Program-made: the position numbers and the translations under genes
Shown: piece after piece, positions 1 to 7,483 of the stretch
How positions within the stretch are numbered: the stretch's first letter is position 1
How the letters are laid out: every line of letters begins with the position of its first letter
Notes under the pieces: generated by a model
The model's input: only the letters and a program-made list of their open reading frames with translations
Database searches by the model: none
What the model was told of the DNA's origin: nothing
Assembly: GCA_023247815.1 (NCBI GenBank)
Contig: JAHFFS010000020.1
Location: forward strand, 1 to 12,274
Length of the DNA: 12,274 nt
Source of the DNA: Candidatus Omnitrophota bacterium
GTDB taxonomy: Bacteria > Omnitrophota > Gorgyraeia > Zapsychrales > JANLHA01
Reading direction: 5' to 3'

Positions 1-447
1 GCGCATGAAATCGGGCATTGCGCGGCGAAGCATGTGGTTAAGAAATATCAGGCGGCGATGAGCTATGATTTGATTGGCAATATCATTTTCAGCCAGGTCG
101 GCAGCGAGGGCGCGGGGCAGTTGGCACAGATGAGTGCTTCATCAATCATGCAATTGATTTTCAGTTCTTACAGCCGGCATGACGAATTCGAAGCGGACCA
201 TATCGGGATCAAGTACATGATCAAAGCCCATTATCGTCCGCAGGGGATGATCGAAACTTTTGAAATCCTTGAGGCGGAATCCAAAGGGCCTGATGTGCCT
301 TTGATCCTGCGATCGCATCCTTTTATCAAAGACCGCATCGCCGCTGTTAAAAATGAAATCGTCCGTCGAAGATGGGAAGAAGAAAAAGTGTTGCCAGAAC
401 AAAAGGAGTCAAAGGTCTATGGAGAGGATCGGAATCGCGGCCAGTAA
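1..447 (+). CDS. M48 family zinc metallopeptidase, C-terminal part (5' end outside window)
   Basis: The reading frame is open from the first base and ends at TAA 445-447, so the N-terminus is missing. The first visible residues are AHEIGH, the HExxH zinc site: His2 and His6 of the visible part bind zinc and Glu3 is the catalytic base. About 58 residues on, DEFEADHIG supplies the third ligand, Glu64 (the ExxxD-type motif of M48). A later stretch, LRSHPFIKDRIAAV, matches the SHP...R segment near the end of M48 peptidases. These enzymes (LoiP/YggG, BepA and HtpX relatives) degrade misfolded or damaged envelope proteins. Whether this one is a periplasmic lipoprotein or an integral membrane enzyme cannot be told, because the start is outside the window. 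The last 29 bases overlap the next gene, which suggests co-transcription. Confidence 0.93.
   Translation, partial: AHEIGHCAAKHVVKKYQAAMSYDLIGNIIFSQVGSEGAGQLAQMSASSIMQLIFSSYSRHDEFEADHIGIKYMIKAHYRPQGMIETFEILEAESKGPDVPLILRSHPFIKDRIAAVKNEIVRRRWEEEKVLPEQKESKVYGEDRNRGQ
401..408 (+). promoter_or_regulatory. Ribosome binding site for the 98-residue membrane protein
   Basis: AAAAGGAG lies 10 bases upstream of ATG 419, inside the end of the metallopeptidase gene. It favours ATG 419 over the in-frame ATG at 353. The longer reading would add 22 mostly polar, lysine-rich residues read out of frame from the metallopeptidase gene. Confidence 0.6.
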
Positions 448-715
448 AATGGCCAGCGGAAATTTGTTTTTTTACAATCTGTATGTTGTGTTGTTGTCTT
501 TTTTATTTTCCCTTTTGATTTTTTTCATTGCCGGAACATCCATTGTCTTGGCATTGATCATCATCGGGTACATCTTAAAAGGGATATTACCGGATCAATC
601 CAGCCAGACCTGGTACGAGATCCTGCGGGTGTGTATGGTTTCGTTGACGATCGCGGTGGGATTCCTTAACCTGTACGCGATATTACGCAATTTTCGATTG
701 AACAAAGATTCTTGA
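419..715 (+). CDS. Small multi-pass membrane protein of unknown function (98 aa)
   Basis: I do not recognise the family. The protein has a short polar N-terminus and then hydrophobic stretches at about residues 17-38, 40-56 and 68-88, so two or three membrane helices. A short loop (PDQSSQTW, about 58-65) separates the second and third, and the C-terminus is basic and polar (RNFRLNKDS). There are no catalytic motifs or cysteine pairs. The start is chosen from the ribosome binding site at 401-408. The gene overlaps the metallopeptidase by 29 bases and its TGA at 713-715 lies 4 bases before the hybrid kinase start. It could therefore be a membrane accessory of either neighbour, for example a sensor partner for the soluble kinase. 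That role is inferred from position only. Confidence 0.75.
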   Translation: MERIGIAASKMASGNLFFYNLYVVLLSFLFSLLIFFIAGTSIVLALIIIGYILKGILPDQSSQTWYEILRVCMVSLTIAVGFLNLYAILRNFRLNKDS

Positions 716-719
716 AGCC

Positions 720-2324
720 ATGACTTTTTCAATATCTTCTTTAAAAAAGCAGCTCGAAGCTTCGAAAGAACTTTTCAATACTGTTTATAACAATTCGACC
801 TTGGCGATTTTGGTTACTGATCAAGAGGAACAGATCATTGCTTGGAACGCCTTCGCGCAGAATTTGTTAAAAATGGATAAGCTGACCATTTTCAATAGGC
901 CTTTGTCGGATTTGTTTTCCTCGTCGGATTGGCAGGAATTGAAACAGCGGGAGCGGACCAGTCATAAGGATTCTTTACTTGATCAAGACGTGAATCTCAT
1001 CAGGGCTCCGGATGATCTCATCCCGGTCCGGGTTTCTTTGACGCGCATTTTGGATGACGAGGGCCATAAGTCAGGGTTGATAGCTGTTGTCTACGACTTA
1101 ACCCAGGAAAAGCAAAGTCGGGACATGCTTTTACGGGCCAAGTTGGCGGCTGAAGAGGCGAACAGTGCCAAGAGCATGTTTTTAGCGAACATGTCGCATG
1201 AGGTGCGCACACCCATGAGCACGATCATCGGGATGATTGATTTAACATTGGATACGGAACTGTCTGAGGACCAACGGGAGAATTTGACCACTGTTAAAAA
1301 TGCCGCGGACATCCTTTTGAATTTGCTCAATGATATTTTGGATCTTTCGCGGGTTGAAGCGGGAAAAGTCCAACTGGAGAGCATTGCTTTGAATGTTCGC
1401 AATGTCGTGCAAAGTGTCTGTAAGGGGTTGAGTGTTTTGGCGCAAAAGAAAAGTTTGGACCTGTGTTGGGATGTTGATCCCCAAGTGAGCGATCATTTGC
1501 TGGGCGATCCGGTACGGGTCCGTCAGATTTTGGTCAATCTGATCAATAACGCGATCAAGTTCACCTTTCGGGGAAAGATCGAGACGCGGGTAAAATTGCA
1601 GGAGGAAAAAGACGGTCAGCAGACCTTGTTGTTTTCCGTAAGCGATGAGGGTGTTGGTATCGCGAGAGACAAATTGGCCACCATTTTTGAAGTTTTTACC
1701 CAGGCCGATGTTTCAACAACCCGGCGATTTGGTGGAACGGGGCTGGGACTTTCCATTTCCAAACGGTTGGTGGAAATGATGCAGGGGAAAATTTGGGTGG
1801 AAAGTGAAGAATTTAAGGGGAGCACATTTCTTTTTACCGCGCGATTTCCTAAGTTGTCAGAGAGCCCCTTATCATCATCGGTGCCGGTAGAACCGACCGT
1901 TTCCGTTGCCAAATCACAAAAAGTTCCTGGGAATCGTTTATCAATCCTTTTGGCCGAGGACAATGTTGTCAATCAAAAGATTGTGGCCAAGATTTTAGAG
2001 AAACAGGGTTGGGGGGTCAAGACCGCCGAGAACGGGAAACAGGTTTTGGAATATTTGGATGTGGGTCACTTTGATTTGATTTTGATGGACGCGCAAATGC
2101 CGGTTTTGGACGGGTTGGAGGCCACCATGAAAATCCGCGAAAAAGAAAAGGCAACGGGTGGGCATATCCCTATCATCGCGCTCACGGCCCGGGCCATGAC
2201 CGGAGACCGTCAAAAATGTATCGACGCTGGCATGGATGATTACGTGACCAAACCCATTGATCGTCAAAAACTTTTTGAGGTCATTGAAAATTCGTTACAA
2301 CAACAAGGAAAGGAAACAGCATGA
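720..2324 (+). CDS. PAS hybrid sensor histidine kinase with C-terminal receiver domain
   Basis: The 534-residue protein has no transmembrane segment. A short helix (about 5-20) leads into a PAS-like sensor domain (about 20-130), then a linker helix and a HisKA domain with the H-box NMSHEVRTP, phospho-acceptor His160. The HATPase domain shows the N-box with Asn277, the G1 box DEGVGI (309-314) and the G2 box GGTGLGLSI (338-346). A linker (about 380-405) leads to a complete receiver domain: acidic pocket Glu413/Asp414, phospho-acceptor Asp457 in LMDAQMP, and conserved Lys511 in TKP. All catalytic residues are present, so it should autophosphorylate on His160 and pass phosphate to Asp457. A frame stop at 699-701 leaves ATG 720 as the first ATG. 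Its ribosome binding site is poor and it starts 4 bases after the previous stop, so translational coupling is likely. The stimulus is unknown. Confidence 0.96.
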   Translation: MTFSISSLKKQLEASKELFNTVYNNSTLAILVTDQEEQIIAWNAFAQNLLKMDKLTIFNRPLSDLFSSSDWQELKQRERTSHKDSLLDQDVNLIRAPDDLIPVRVSLTRILDDEGHKSGLIAVVYDLTQEKQSRDMLLRAKLAAEEANSAKSMFLANMSHEVRTPMSTIIGMIDLTLDTELSEDQRENLTTVKNAADILLNLLNDILDLSRVEAGKVQLESIALNVRNVVQSVCKGLSVLAQKKSLDLCWDVDPQVSDHLLGDPVRVRQILVNLINNAIKFTFRGKIETRVKLQEEKDGQQTLLFSVSDEGVGIARDKLATIFEVFTQADVSTTRRFGGTGLGLSISKRLVEMMQGKIWVESEEFKGSTFLFTARFPKLSESPLSSSVPVEPTVSVAKSQKVPGNRLSILLAEDNVVNQKIVAKILEKQGWGVKTAENGKQVLEYLDVGHFDLILMDAQMPVLDGLEATMKIREKEKATGGHIPIIALTARAMTGDRQKCIDAGMDDYVTKPIDRQKLFEVIENSLQQQGKETA

Positions 2325-2680
2325 ATAAAGAAGTCCTTGATATCAAAGACGTTTTAGAACGAGTTCAAGACGATCGGGAATTGTTGCTTGAACTTTTTGA
2401 TATTTTTGAAGAGGATTTTCAGGAAAAACGGAAGAACCTCAGCCAGCATCTGGCGATGGGAAATTTTGATTCTATCCGGGACTTGGCGCATTCGATGAAG
2501 GGGGCGGCAGGAAATATTTCGGCTAAGGCTTTGTACGCGTCTTGTTCGACGATCGAGCAGCTGGCGCATGACAGGGGCCTGGACGGCATTAAGAGCAAGA
2601 TGAAAGATTTGGACCGGCAGTTCATTGAATTGCAGGCGTGTATCCGCGATATCAAAGTGGAATTCAAGAGTTCGACATGA
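2321..2680 (+). CDS. HPt histidine phosphotransfer protein
   Basis: This 119-residue helical protein carries the HPt signature at residues 55-65, LAHSMKGAAGN. His57 is the phospho-acceptor and Lys60/Gly61 are the conserved residues beside it. Its length matches a stand-alone HPt domain. ATG 2321 overlaps the TGA of the hybrid kinase (ATGA), and AAAGGA at 2309-2314 is a good ribosome binding site. It almost certainly receives phosphate from Asp457 of the kinase and passes it to a response regulator, which is not in this window. In BarA- or ArcB-type kinases this domain is fused to the C-terminus; here it is a separate protein. Family assignment is firm; the relay partner is inferred from the coupling. 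Confidence 0.94.
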   Translation: MNKEVLDIKDVLERVQDDRELLLELFDIFEEDFQEKRKNLSQHLAMGNFDSIRDLAHSMKGAAGNISAKALYASCSTIEQLAHDRGLDGIKSKMKDLDRQFIELQACIRDIKVEFKSST

Positions 2681-3375
2681 CAGGATGGCTGCAAAACACA
2701 TCGTTGGTTTTAGGGGCAGGCATCATTTTGGTCGTTGTCCTGTTGGGTATTTTGTTCGTCGTCCCCAGCGATAAAAATAAGAAAAAGAAATCAAAACGGC
2801 AAATCCAGCAAGAGCAAGACAGCCAAAAGACCGACTGGGCAGAGGTTGTCTTAAAGCTGGAGAAACACATCGTCAGTCTGCGGGCGGAGATTTCCACACT
2901 CAAACAAGGGGACAAGGATTCGCAAAAGAAGATCCTCATTGAGCAAGAGAAAGGTGTTCGTTTGCAGGAAAAATTGCTTCAGGAGCGGGGATGGAAGAAA
3001 AAAGAAGAGGAAGACGCGCAGCGGCGAAAGAGCGAGCTGATACACCAGCAGGAGCATTTGAAGTCATTGGAAAGGAATCTTGAACATGAGCATATTGAAC
3101 GGTTGCGTTTGGAAAAGTCGATGAAGGCGTCCCAGCAGGCTTTGGAAGAGCAAAGTGAAAAGCGGCGAATTTTAGAAATGGAACTGCAAACGACGAAGGC
3201 CACCAGTGATCGATATCGTCAAGAAATCAATGATTTGAAGGCGATCAATGCCAAACTCTCCAAACAGCATGAAGACACGACGTGGATCGCCAAGTCTGAG
3301 TACGTCAAAATTGAGAAGGCCTTAAAGGAAAAAGAAAAGGAATTGGCGCAGTTGAAAAATTCCGCCAAAACGTAA
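2677..3375 (+). CDS. Membrane-anchored coiled-coil protein of unknown function (232 aa)
   Basis: The start is ATG 2677, which overlaps the HPt stop codon (ATGA). An in-frame start at 2638 would lie well inside the HPt gene and add 13 polar residues. The N-terminus has one hydrophobic helix (about 8-29) followed directly by a strongly basic stretch (33-41, KNKKKKSKR). By the positive-inside rule the long C-terminal part should then be cytoplasmic. From about residue 62 to 228 the sequence is almost entirely charged and heptad-like (rich in E, K, Q, R and L, nearly without Pro), as in a long parallel coiled coil. There is no enzymatic motif. The tight coupling to the hybrid kinase and HPt suggests a scaffold, localisation factor or membrane anchor for the relay, but this is inference. 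Coiled-coil composition makes homology searches prone to false hits. Confidence 0.85.
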   Translation: MTGWLQNTSLVLGAGIILVVVLLGILFVVPSDKNKKKKSKRQIQQEQDSQKTDWAEVVLKLEKHIVSLRAEISTLKQGDKDSQKKILIEQEKGVRLQEKLLQERGWKKKEEEDAQRRKSELIHQQEHLKSLERNLEHEHIERLRLEKSMKASQQALEEQSEKRRILEMELQTTKATSDRYRQEINDLKAINAKLSKQHEDTTWIAKSEYVKIEKALKEKEKELAQLKNSAKT

Positions 3376-3418
3376 ACCATGGCCGAACAGGTTGCCTTCC
3401 AAGCCGGGTATTGAGACC

Positions 3419-4594
3419 ATGTTTTCCAGCCGTACTCAATGGAAGTTCAACACCAATAAAATTTCCGAGCTGTTAGAGTCTCTCAAACAACATGATGTTG
3501 ATGTCATTGATTTAACGGTCTCCAATCCCACGCAATGCGGTTTGTTGTTTCCCGGAAAAATTCTTTCGTCGCTGGGGCAAGGGGAAAATTCATTTTATGA
3601 ACCGTCGGCACAAGGTTTGTTAAAAGCACGGGAAGCGGTTTGTCGATATTACGACGAGAAAGGACTGGACGTTCATCCGGATCAAGTTTTTTTGACGGCG
3701 AGCAGTTCGGAATCTTATTCGCTTTTGTTCCGTTTGTTATTGGATCCCGATGAGCATTGCCTTTTTCCGCAGCCCAGTTATCCGCTTTTTGATTTTCTCA
3801 TTCAGCTCAATGATGTTAATAAGGATTGCTATGCCCTTAAATATGACAAAGGTTGGGAGATCGATGTCGATCAGCTTTCCAGTCGGTTTGGGGCGCGGAC
3901 GAGGGCCTGTGTTTTGGTCAATCCCAATAACCCCACCGGGACTTATGTCGGCGGCCAGGCGTTGAAGGCGATCATCCGATTATGCCGGGAACAGCAAACG
4001 GCGATCATTTCCGACGAGGTTTTTTTTGACTATAGTTGGAACAAAGAAAATCATCAGAGCCTCGTTGCCCATCAAGAAAATTTAACGTTTGTTTTAGGCG
4101 GGGTCTCGAAGGCGCTCGCTTTACCGCAGATGAAATTGTCATGGGTGGTGGTTGGGGGACCAAAAAATTTGGTGAAAGAGGCGTCACAACGGCTGGAAAT
4201 CATCTGCGACACTTATCTTTCAGTGAACACCCCGGCGCAGAATGCTTTGAGTGCATGGTTGATGGCAAGAGCGGATATCCAAGCGCGTATTTTAGAACGG
4301 ATCAAGCTCAATCGAACGCGGTTGGAAAAGCAGATTTTCAGCAATCCTGCTTGCGAACTTCTTCAGGCGCAGGGAGGCTGGTACGCGGTTTTAAGGCTTT
4401 CCGAAGAAATTGTGGAGGAGGATTTCGTGCTGGAACTTCTTAAGGAGGACCAAGTGTCGGTCCATCCTGGCTACTTTTATGATTTCAATGAAGGCGGGCA
4501 TGTGGTTTTAAGTTTGCTTACTCCACCTGCTTGTTTTCAGGAAGGGATCGGCCGAATTTTTAAGAGAGTGGCAGCAGTAAGAACTCGTGGATAG
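3419..4594 (+). CDS. PLP-dependent class I/II aminotransferase, unusual subfamily
   Basis: The fold-type I aminotransferase shows NPNNPTG with Asn171, SDEVF with Asp199 (contacts the pyridine nitrogen of PLP) and GGVSK with the Schiff-base Lys231. The N-terminus from ATG 3419, MFSSRTQW followed by IDLTVSNPTQCG, matches my memory of a bacterial subfamily of unassigned substrate, so I prefer this start (391 aa). TTG 3392, 9 codons upstream, is possible; neither has a strong ribosome binding site. Two positions differ from aspartate aminotransferase. The phosphate-binding Arg after the Schiff-base Lys appears as Lys239 (LPQMKLSW). The C-terminal Arg that binds the substrate alpha-carboxylate appears as Val363 (GHVVLSLL). 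The substrate may therefore not be an ordinary alpha-amino acid. It lies 43 bases after the coiled-coil gene, measured to ATG 3419. Confidence 0.9.
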   Translation: MFSSRTQWKFNTNKISELLESLKQHDVDVIDLTVSNPTQCGLLFPGKILSSLGQGENSFYEPSAQGLLKAREAVCRYYDEKGLDVHPDQVFLTASSSESYSLLFRLLLDPDEHCLFPQPSYPLFDFLIQLNDVNKDCYALKYDKGWEIDVDQLSSRFGARTRACVLVNPNNPTGTYVGGQALKAIIRLCREQQTAIISDEVFFDYSWNKENHQSLVAHQENLTFVLGGVSKALALPQMKLSWVVVGGPKNLVKEASQRLEIICDTYLSVNTPAQNALSAWLMARADIQARILERIKLNRTRLEKQIFSNPACELLQAQGGWYAVLRLSEEIVEEDFVLELLKEDQVSVHPGYFYDFNEGGHVVLSLLTPPACFQEGIGRIFKRVAAVRTRG

Positions 4595-4620
4595 CGTTTG
4601 CAAACAATGAGACAGCTATC
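4590..4620. repeat. Nested inverted repeats at the aminotransferase stop codon
   Basis: A perfect 10-bp palindrome, GTTTGCAAAC (4596-4605), is flanked by a 6-bp inverted pair, GATAGC (4590-4595) and GCTATC (4615-4620). The left arm contains the TAG stop. It occupies nearly the whole 29-bp gap before the next gene. It could be a protein-binding site or a weak hairpin, or chance. No T-run follows, so it is not a standard terminator. Confidence 0.35.
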
Positions 4621-4623
4621 AAG

Positions 4624-5472
4624 ATGAAATTATTTTTTTCGACGATGAAATCATCCGAAAATAAAAATTTTACGAAACTTTTTTTTATTGCGGTCATCGG
4701 ATTTGTTTTTTTTGTTGGGTATATCCGCTATTTGGAAGCCACCGTCATTTTTCATCCCGCGCGTCAAGTGGTGATGACTCCGAAAGAGATGAAGCTTGAT
4801 TACGAAGATGTCTATTTTTTGACCGAGGACCATCTCCGTTTGAACGGTTGGCTGATCAAAAATCCCCAGGCGAAGAGCACGGTGATTTTTTTTCACGGCA
4901 ATTCCGGTAACATGGGAGATCGTTTGGGAAAGGTTGGGTTCTTGCATCAGTTGGGCTTAAATGTGTTCATTATCGATTACCGCGGGTATGGCAAGAGCGA
5001 AGGCAAACCAACTGAACTGGGGATTTATCAAGACGCCCGTGCCGCTTATGATTATTTGTTGACTCGGCCGGACATCAATCCTCGTCGGATTATCGTTTAT
5101 GGGGTCTCGTTGGGCGGTGCCCCGGCCATTGATTTGGCTGTGCAACGAAAATTGGCTGGGTTGATCATCGACGCGAGTTTTAGTTCGGGGGCGGATATGG
5201 CCCACGTCTTATACCCCTTTATCCCAAGTTTCCTTTTGAATATCAAATTTGATTCTCTGAAGAAAATCAAGAGTGTGGCGGCCCCGAAGTTGTTTATTCA
5301 TAGTATGGAAGATGAAACGGTCCATTATCGTCTGGGAAAGAAATTGTATGACGCTGCTTCATCTCCAAAAAGTTTTTTAAAGATCAAGGGGACTCACAAT
5401 GAAGCTTATTTGGAATCGCGGGAAGTTTATTTGGCAGGGATCCGAAATTTCTTAAACATCCATCAACTGTGA
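4624..5472 (+). CDS. Membrane-anchored alpha/beta hydrolase (BEM46/YfhR-like)
   Basis: The 282-residue protein has a basic N-terminus and one hydrophobic helix (about 19-36), which would anchor it in the inner membrane with the hydrolase domain outside the cytoplasm. The fold is an alpha/beta hydrolase: the oxyanion-hole motif is FFHGNSGN (His91, Gly92), the nucleophile elbow is GVSLGG with Ser162, the acid is Asp230 in SMEDETV, and the base is His258 in GTHNEAY. The triad is complete and in the usual order. The layout resembles the YfhR/BEM46 group of putative serine esterases and peptidases, whose substrates are mostly unknown. ATG 4645 (residue 8) is an alternative start; neither has a clear ribosome binding site. 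The next gene follows by 10 bases, so the pair is probably co-expressed. Confidence 0.9.
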   Translation: MKLFFSTMKSSENKNFTKLFFIAVIGFVFFVGYIRYLEATVIFHPARQVVMTPKEMKLDYEDVYFLTEDHLRLNGWLIKNPQAKSTVIFFHGNSGNMGDRLGKVGFLHQLGLNVFIIDYRGYGKSEGKPTELGIYQDARAAYDYLLTRPDINPRRIIVYGVSLGGAPAIDLAVQRKLAGLIIDASFSSGADMAHVLYPFIPSFLLNIKFDSLKKIKSVAAPKLFIHSMEDETVHYRLGKKLYDAASSPKSFLKIKGTHNEAYLESREVYLAGIRNFLNIHQL

Positions 5473-5482
5473 AAGGACTCCT

Positions 5483-6685
5483 ATGCAAAAAATGTTGAAT
5501 GTTCAGCGCGGTAAGGTTTGTCTTGGGCAGCAGCCGGTGATCCTTAAGGGTGTTAACTTTGGCGGCTGGCTGATGATGGAAGGGTATATCATGCACGCCC
5601 GCAATATCGCAGTCCAGGTATTTAAAAAGGGGTTTCAAAAACATTTGGGGGAAGGCGCTCTTGAAGACTTTGAGCGCTCTTTTAATTCAACGTTCATTCA
5701 GGACAGTGATTTTAAAAATGTCGCGGCAATGGGGTTCAATTGCATCCGTCTGCCTTTTCACTATCGGTTGATTGAAAAAGCACCGCACCAGTTTGATCAA
5801 AATGGGCTTAAACTTTTGGACAAGGCCGTGAACCTGGCTAAGCAAAATGGTTTGTGGGTGATTCTGGATTTGCACGCGGTCGTCGGCGCGCAAAATCACG
5901 ATTGGCATTCGGACAGTTTGGGACCGGCCGGGTTTTGGAAGAAAAAAAGTTATGAGGACCGTATGGTTGAACTTTGGGGTTTCCTCGCCGATCATTTTAA
6001 GAATGAGCCAGCAGTCGCGGGATATGATGTTTTAAATGAGGCGGTTTTAGCTGATACGAAATTGCTCAATCATTTTTATCATCGGGTGATCAAAAGGATA
6101 AGGGCGGTTGATCTGCGGCACATGATTTTTATCGAAGGAAGCCGTTGGGCGCAAGATTTGGAATGCCTTGATCAGTTTGACGACGATAACATTGTCCTTA
6201 GCATTCATTTTTATGAGGCCGCTGATTTTGTTTTTAACCTGGTGCCGCAGCAAAAATATCCGCAAAATCGGCCGGGGATTTATTCCCGTTCCAGGATCAA
6301 AGAAGTGATGGACAAGCATCTTAAGGTGGCCAAGCGGCATAAGACTCCGGTCTATGTCGGTGAATTTGGCGTGAATTCTCGAGGAGGATTGTATGGGGAG
6401 GACCGCTGGCTGCGGGATGTGCTGGCCATTTTTAAGTCCTATGGTTTTCATTGGACGTACTGGACATATAAGGCCATCAAGAACGCCCAGCATCCCGACG
6501 GTCTATACAGTTATTACGAGAATCCGCCCTGGGTGAATCGGGGGGGTGTTTTGACCGGATGGGAAAATTATCATCTGCATTGGTCGCTTTTGAAAGATAA
6601 AATTGTCGCGTCTTGGAAAACCGAACATTTCCGACGCAATGAATGCGTTTGGAATGAACTCAAGCGGGCGTTAGCAAAAAGATGA
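5483..6685 (+). CDS. Glycoside hydrolase family 5-like enzyme, no signal peptide
   Basis: The 400-residue TIM-barrel hydrolase has the GH5 order of motifs: LKGVNFGGWL near the N-terminus, CIRLPFHY with Arg89 after strand 2, LDLHAVVG, LNEA with the acid/base Glu186, an HFYE segment, VGEFGVN with the nucleophile Glu294, and a late WTYWTYK aromatic stretch. The LKGVNxGGWL start and DLHxxxGxQN-type loop recall exo-beta-1,3-glucanase-like GH5 members more than endoglucanases; this is recalled similarity only. There is no signal peptide or carbohydrate-binding module, so the enzyme should be cytoplasmic. It may trim imported oligosaccharides or glycosides. AAAGGA (5472-5477) stands 5 bases before ATG 5483, a good ribosome binding site. 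Its TGA overlaps the ATG of the next gene. Confidence 0.9.
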   Translation: MQKMLNVQRGKVCLGQQPVILKGVNFGGWLMMEGYIMHARNIAVQVFKKGFQKHLGEGALEDFERSFNSTFIQDSDFKNVAAMGFNCIRLPFHYRLIEKAPHQFDQNGLKLLDKAVNLAKQNGLWVILDLHAVVGAQNHDWHSDSLGPAGFWKKKSYEDRMVELWGFLADHFKNEPAVAGYDVLNEAVLADTKLLNHFYHRVIKRIRAVDLRHMIFIEGSRWAQDLECLDQFDDDNIVLSIHFYEAADFVFNLVPQQKYPQNRPGIYSRSRIKEVMDKHLKVAKRHKTPVYVGEFGVNSRGGLYGEDRWLRDVLAIFKSYGFHWTYWTYKAIKNAQHPDGLYSYYENPPWVNRGGVLTGWENYHLHWSLLKDKIVASWKTEHFRRNECVWNELKRALAKR

Positions 6686-7470
6686 AGATCATCAGTGTAA
6701 GCAATCCACGGGTCAAGCAGGTGGTGAAACTGCGTTCCGCCCGTTCGCGAAAGACCAGCAATTTGACCATCGTCGAAGGCCAGCGGGAAATCGAGACCGC
6801 GCTCAAAGCCGGTGTTCCGTTTTCAGATATTTTTTGGTGTCCTTCCCAAGTGACGCTTCCTGATCATTTTCTGGCAGCGCTGTCCAAACAAGGGTGTTCG
6901 ATTTTTGAAGTGCCCGATGCTGTTTATCAAAAAATGGCGTTCGGTGAACGCAAGGAAGGGCTTTTAGGCGTCTGCCGCTGTCCATCTCCGTCGGGACTTG
7001 ATGGGATTGATGTGGGCAAGGAGACGATTGTGGTGATCGAGCGGGTCGAGAAGCCCGGTAACCTCGGTGCTATCCTGCGCACCTGTGACGCGGCAGGAGT
7101 CAAAAAAGTGGTCGTTGCTGATCCCGCTACAGATATCTACAATCCAAATGTGATCCGCGCCAGTTTGGGCGCGGTGTTTTGTGTTCAAGTGTTTGTCGGC
7201 CATAGCGAAGAAATCATTTCCTGTTTTAAAAAACAGAAGGTAAGATTGATCATCGCTTCACCGGACGGCAAGCAGATTTACACCCAAGCCGATTTGACTG
7301 GCAAGACCGCGTTGGTGTTAGGAAGTGAAGACGCGGGAGTGAGTTCGCAATGGCTCAAGGCCGCGGACTCAATTGTGCGCGTCCCCATGCGAGGGACGGT
7401 CAATTCTTTGAATGTCTCGACCTGTGCGGCGATTTTGATTTATGAAGCTGTTCGGCAAAGGTGTGAATAG
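6682..7470 (+). CDS. TrmH/SpoU family RNA 2'-O-methyltransferase
   Basis: The 262-residue protein has an N-terminal substrate-binding domain (about 1-105; NPRVKQVVKLRSARSR and IVEGQREI are typical) and a C-terminal SPOUT knot. Motif 1 is ERVEKPGNLGAILRT with Asn127 and Arg133. Motif 2 is LVLGSEDAGVS (about 212-221). Motif 3 is VPMRGTVNSLNVS (234-246), which with motif 2 forms the S-adenosylmethionine-binding knot. These enzymes methylate ribose 2'-OH groups in 23S rRNA or tRNA; length and N-domain favour an rRNA enzyme of the RlmB/TsnR type. The exact nucleotide cannot be assigned. The start overlaps the GH5 stop (ATGA), and a pseudouridine synthase follows, consistent with a role in RNA modification. 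Confidence 0.93.
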   Translation: MKIISVSNPRVKQVVKLRSARSRKTSNLTIVEGQREIETALKAGVPFSDIFWCPSQVTLPDHFLAALSKQGCSIFEVPDAVYQKMAFGERKEGLLGVCRCPSPSGLDGIDVGKETIVVIERVEKPGNLGAILRTCDAAGVKKVVVADPATDIYNPNVIRASLGAVFCVQVFVGHSEEIISCFKKQKVRLIIASPDGKQIYTQADLTGKTALVLGSEDAGVSSQWLKAADSIVRVPMRGTVNSLNVSTCAAILIYEAVRQRCE

Positions 7471-7472
7471 TG

Positions 7473-7479
7473 AAGGGGA
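7473..7479 (+). promoter_or_regulatory. Ribosome binding site supporting a GTG start for the pseudouridine synthase
   Basis: AAGGGGA lies directly after the TAG of the methyltransferase gene and 4 bases before GTG 7484. The alternative ATG at 7442 lies inside the upstream gene, has no such site, and would add 14 residues before the S4 domain. Confidence 0.55.
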
Positions 7480-7483
7480 AAGA

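Noticed and set aside
1..447. Metallopeptidase as a pseudogene or truncated gene
   Set aside because: The missing N-terminus is explained by the window edge; the frame is intact and all three zinc ligands are present.
3379..3414. 11-codon open frame (ATG to TGA) before the aminotransferase, considered as a leader peptide
   Set aside because: It has no good ribosome binding site, no run of regulatory codons, and no attenuator structure after it.
6047..6493. 148-codon open frame on the minus strand
   Set aside because: It is antisense to the catalytic half of the GH5 gene and shows no motif of its own.
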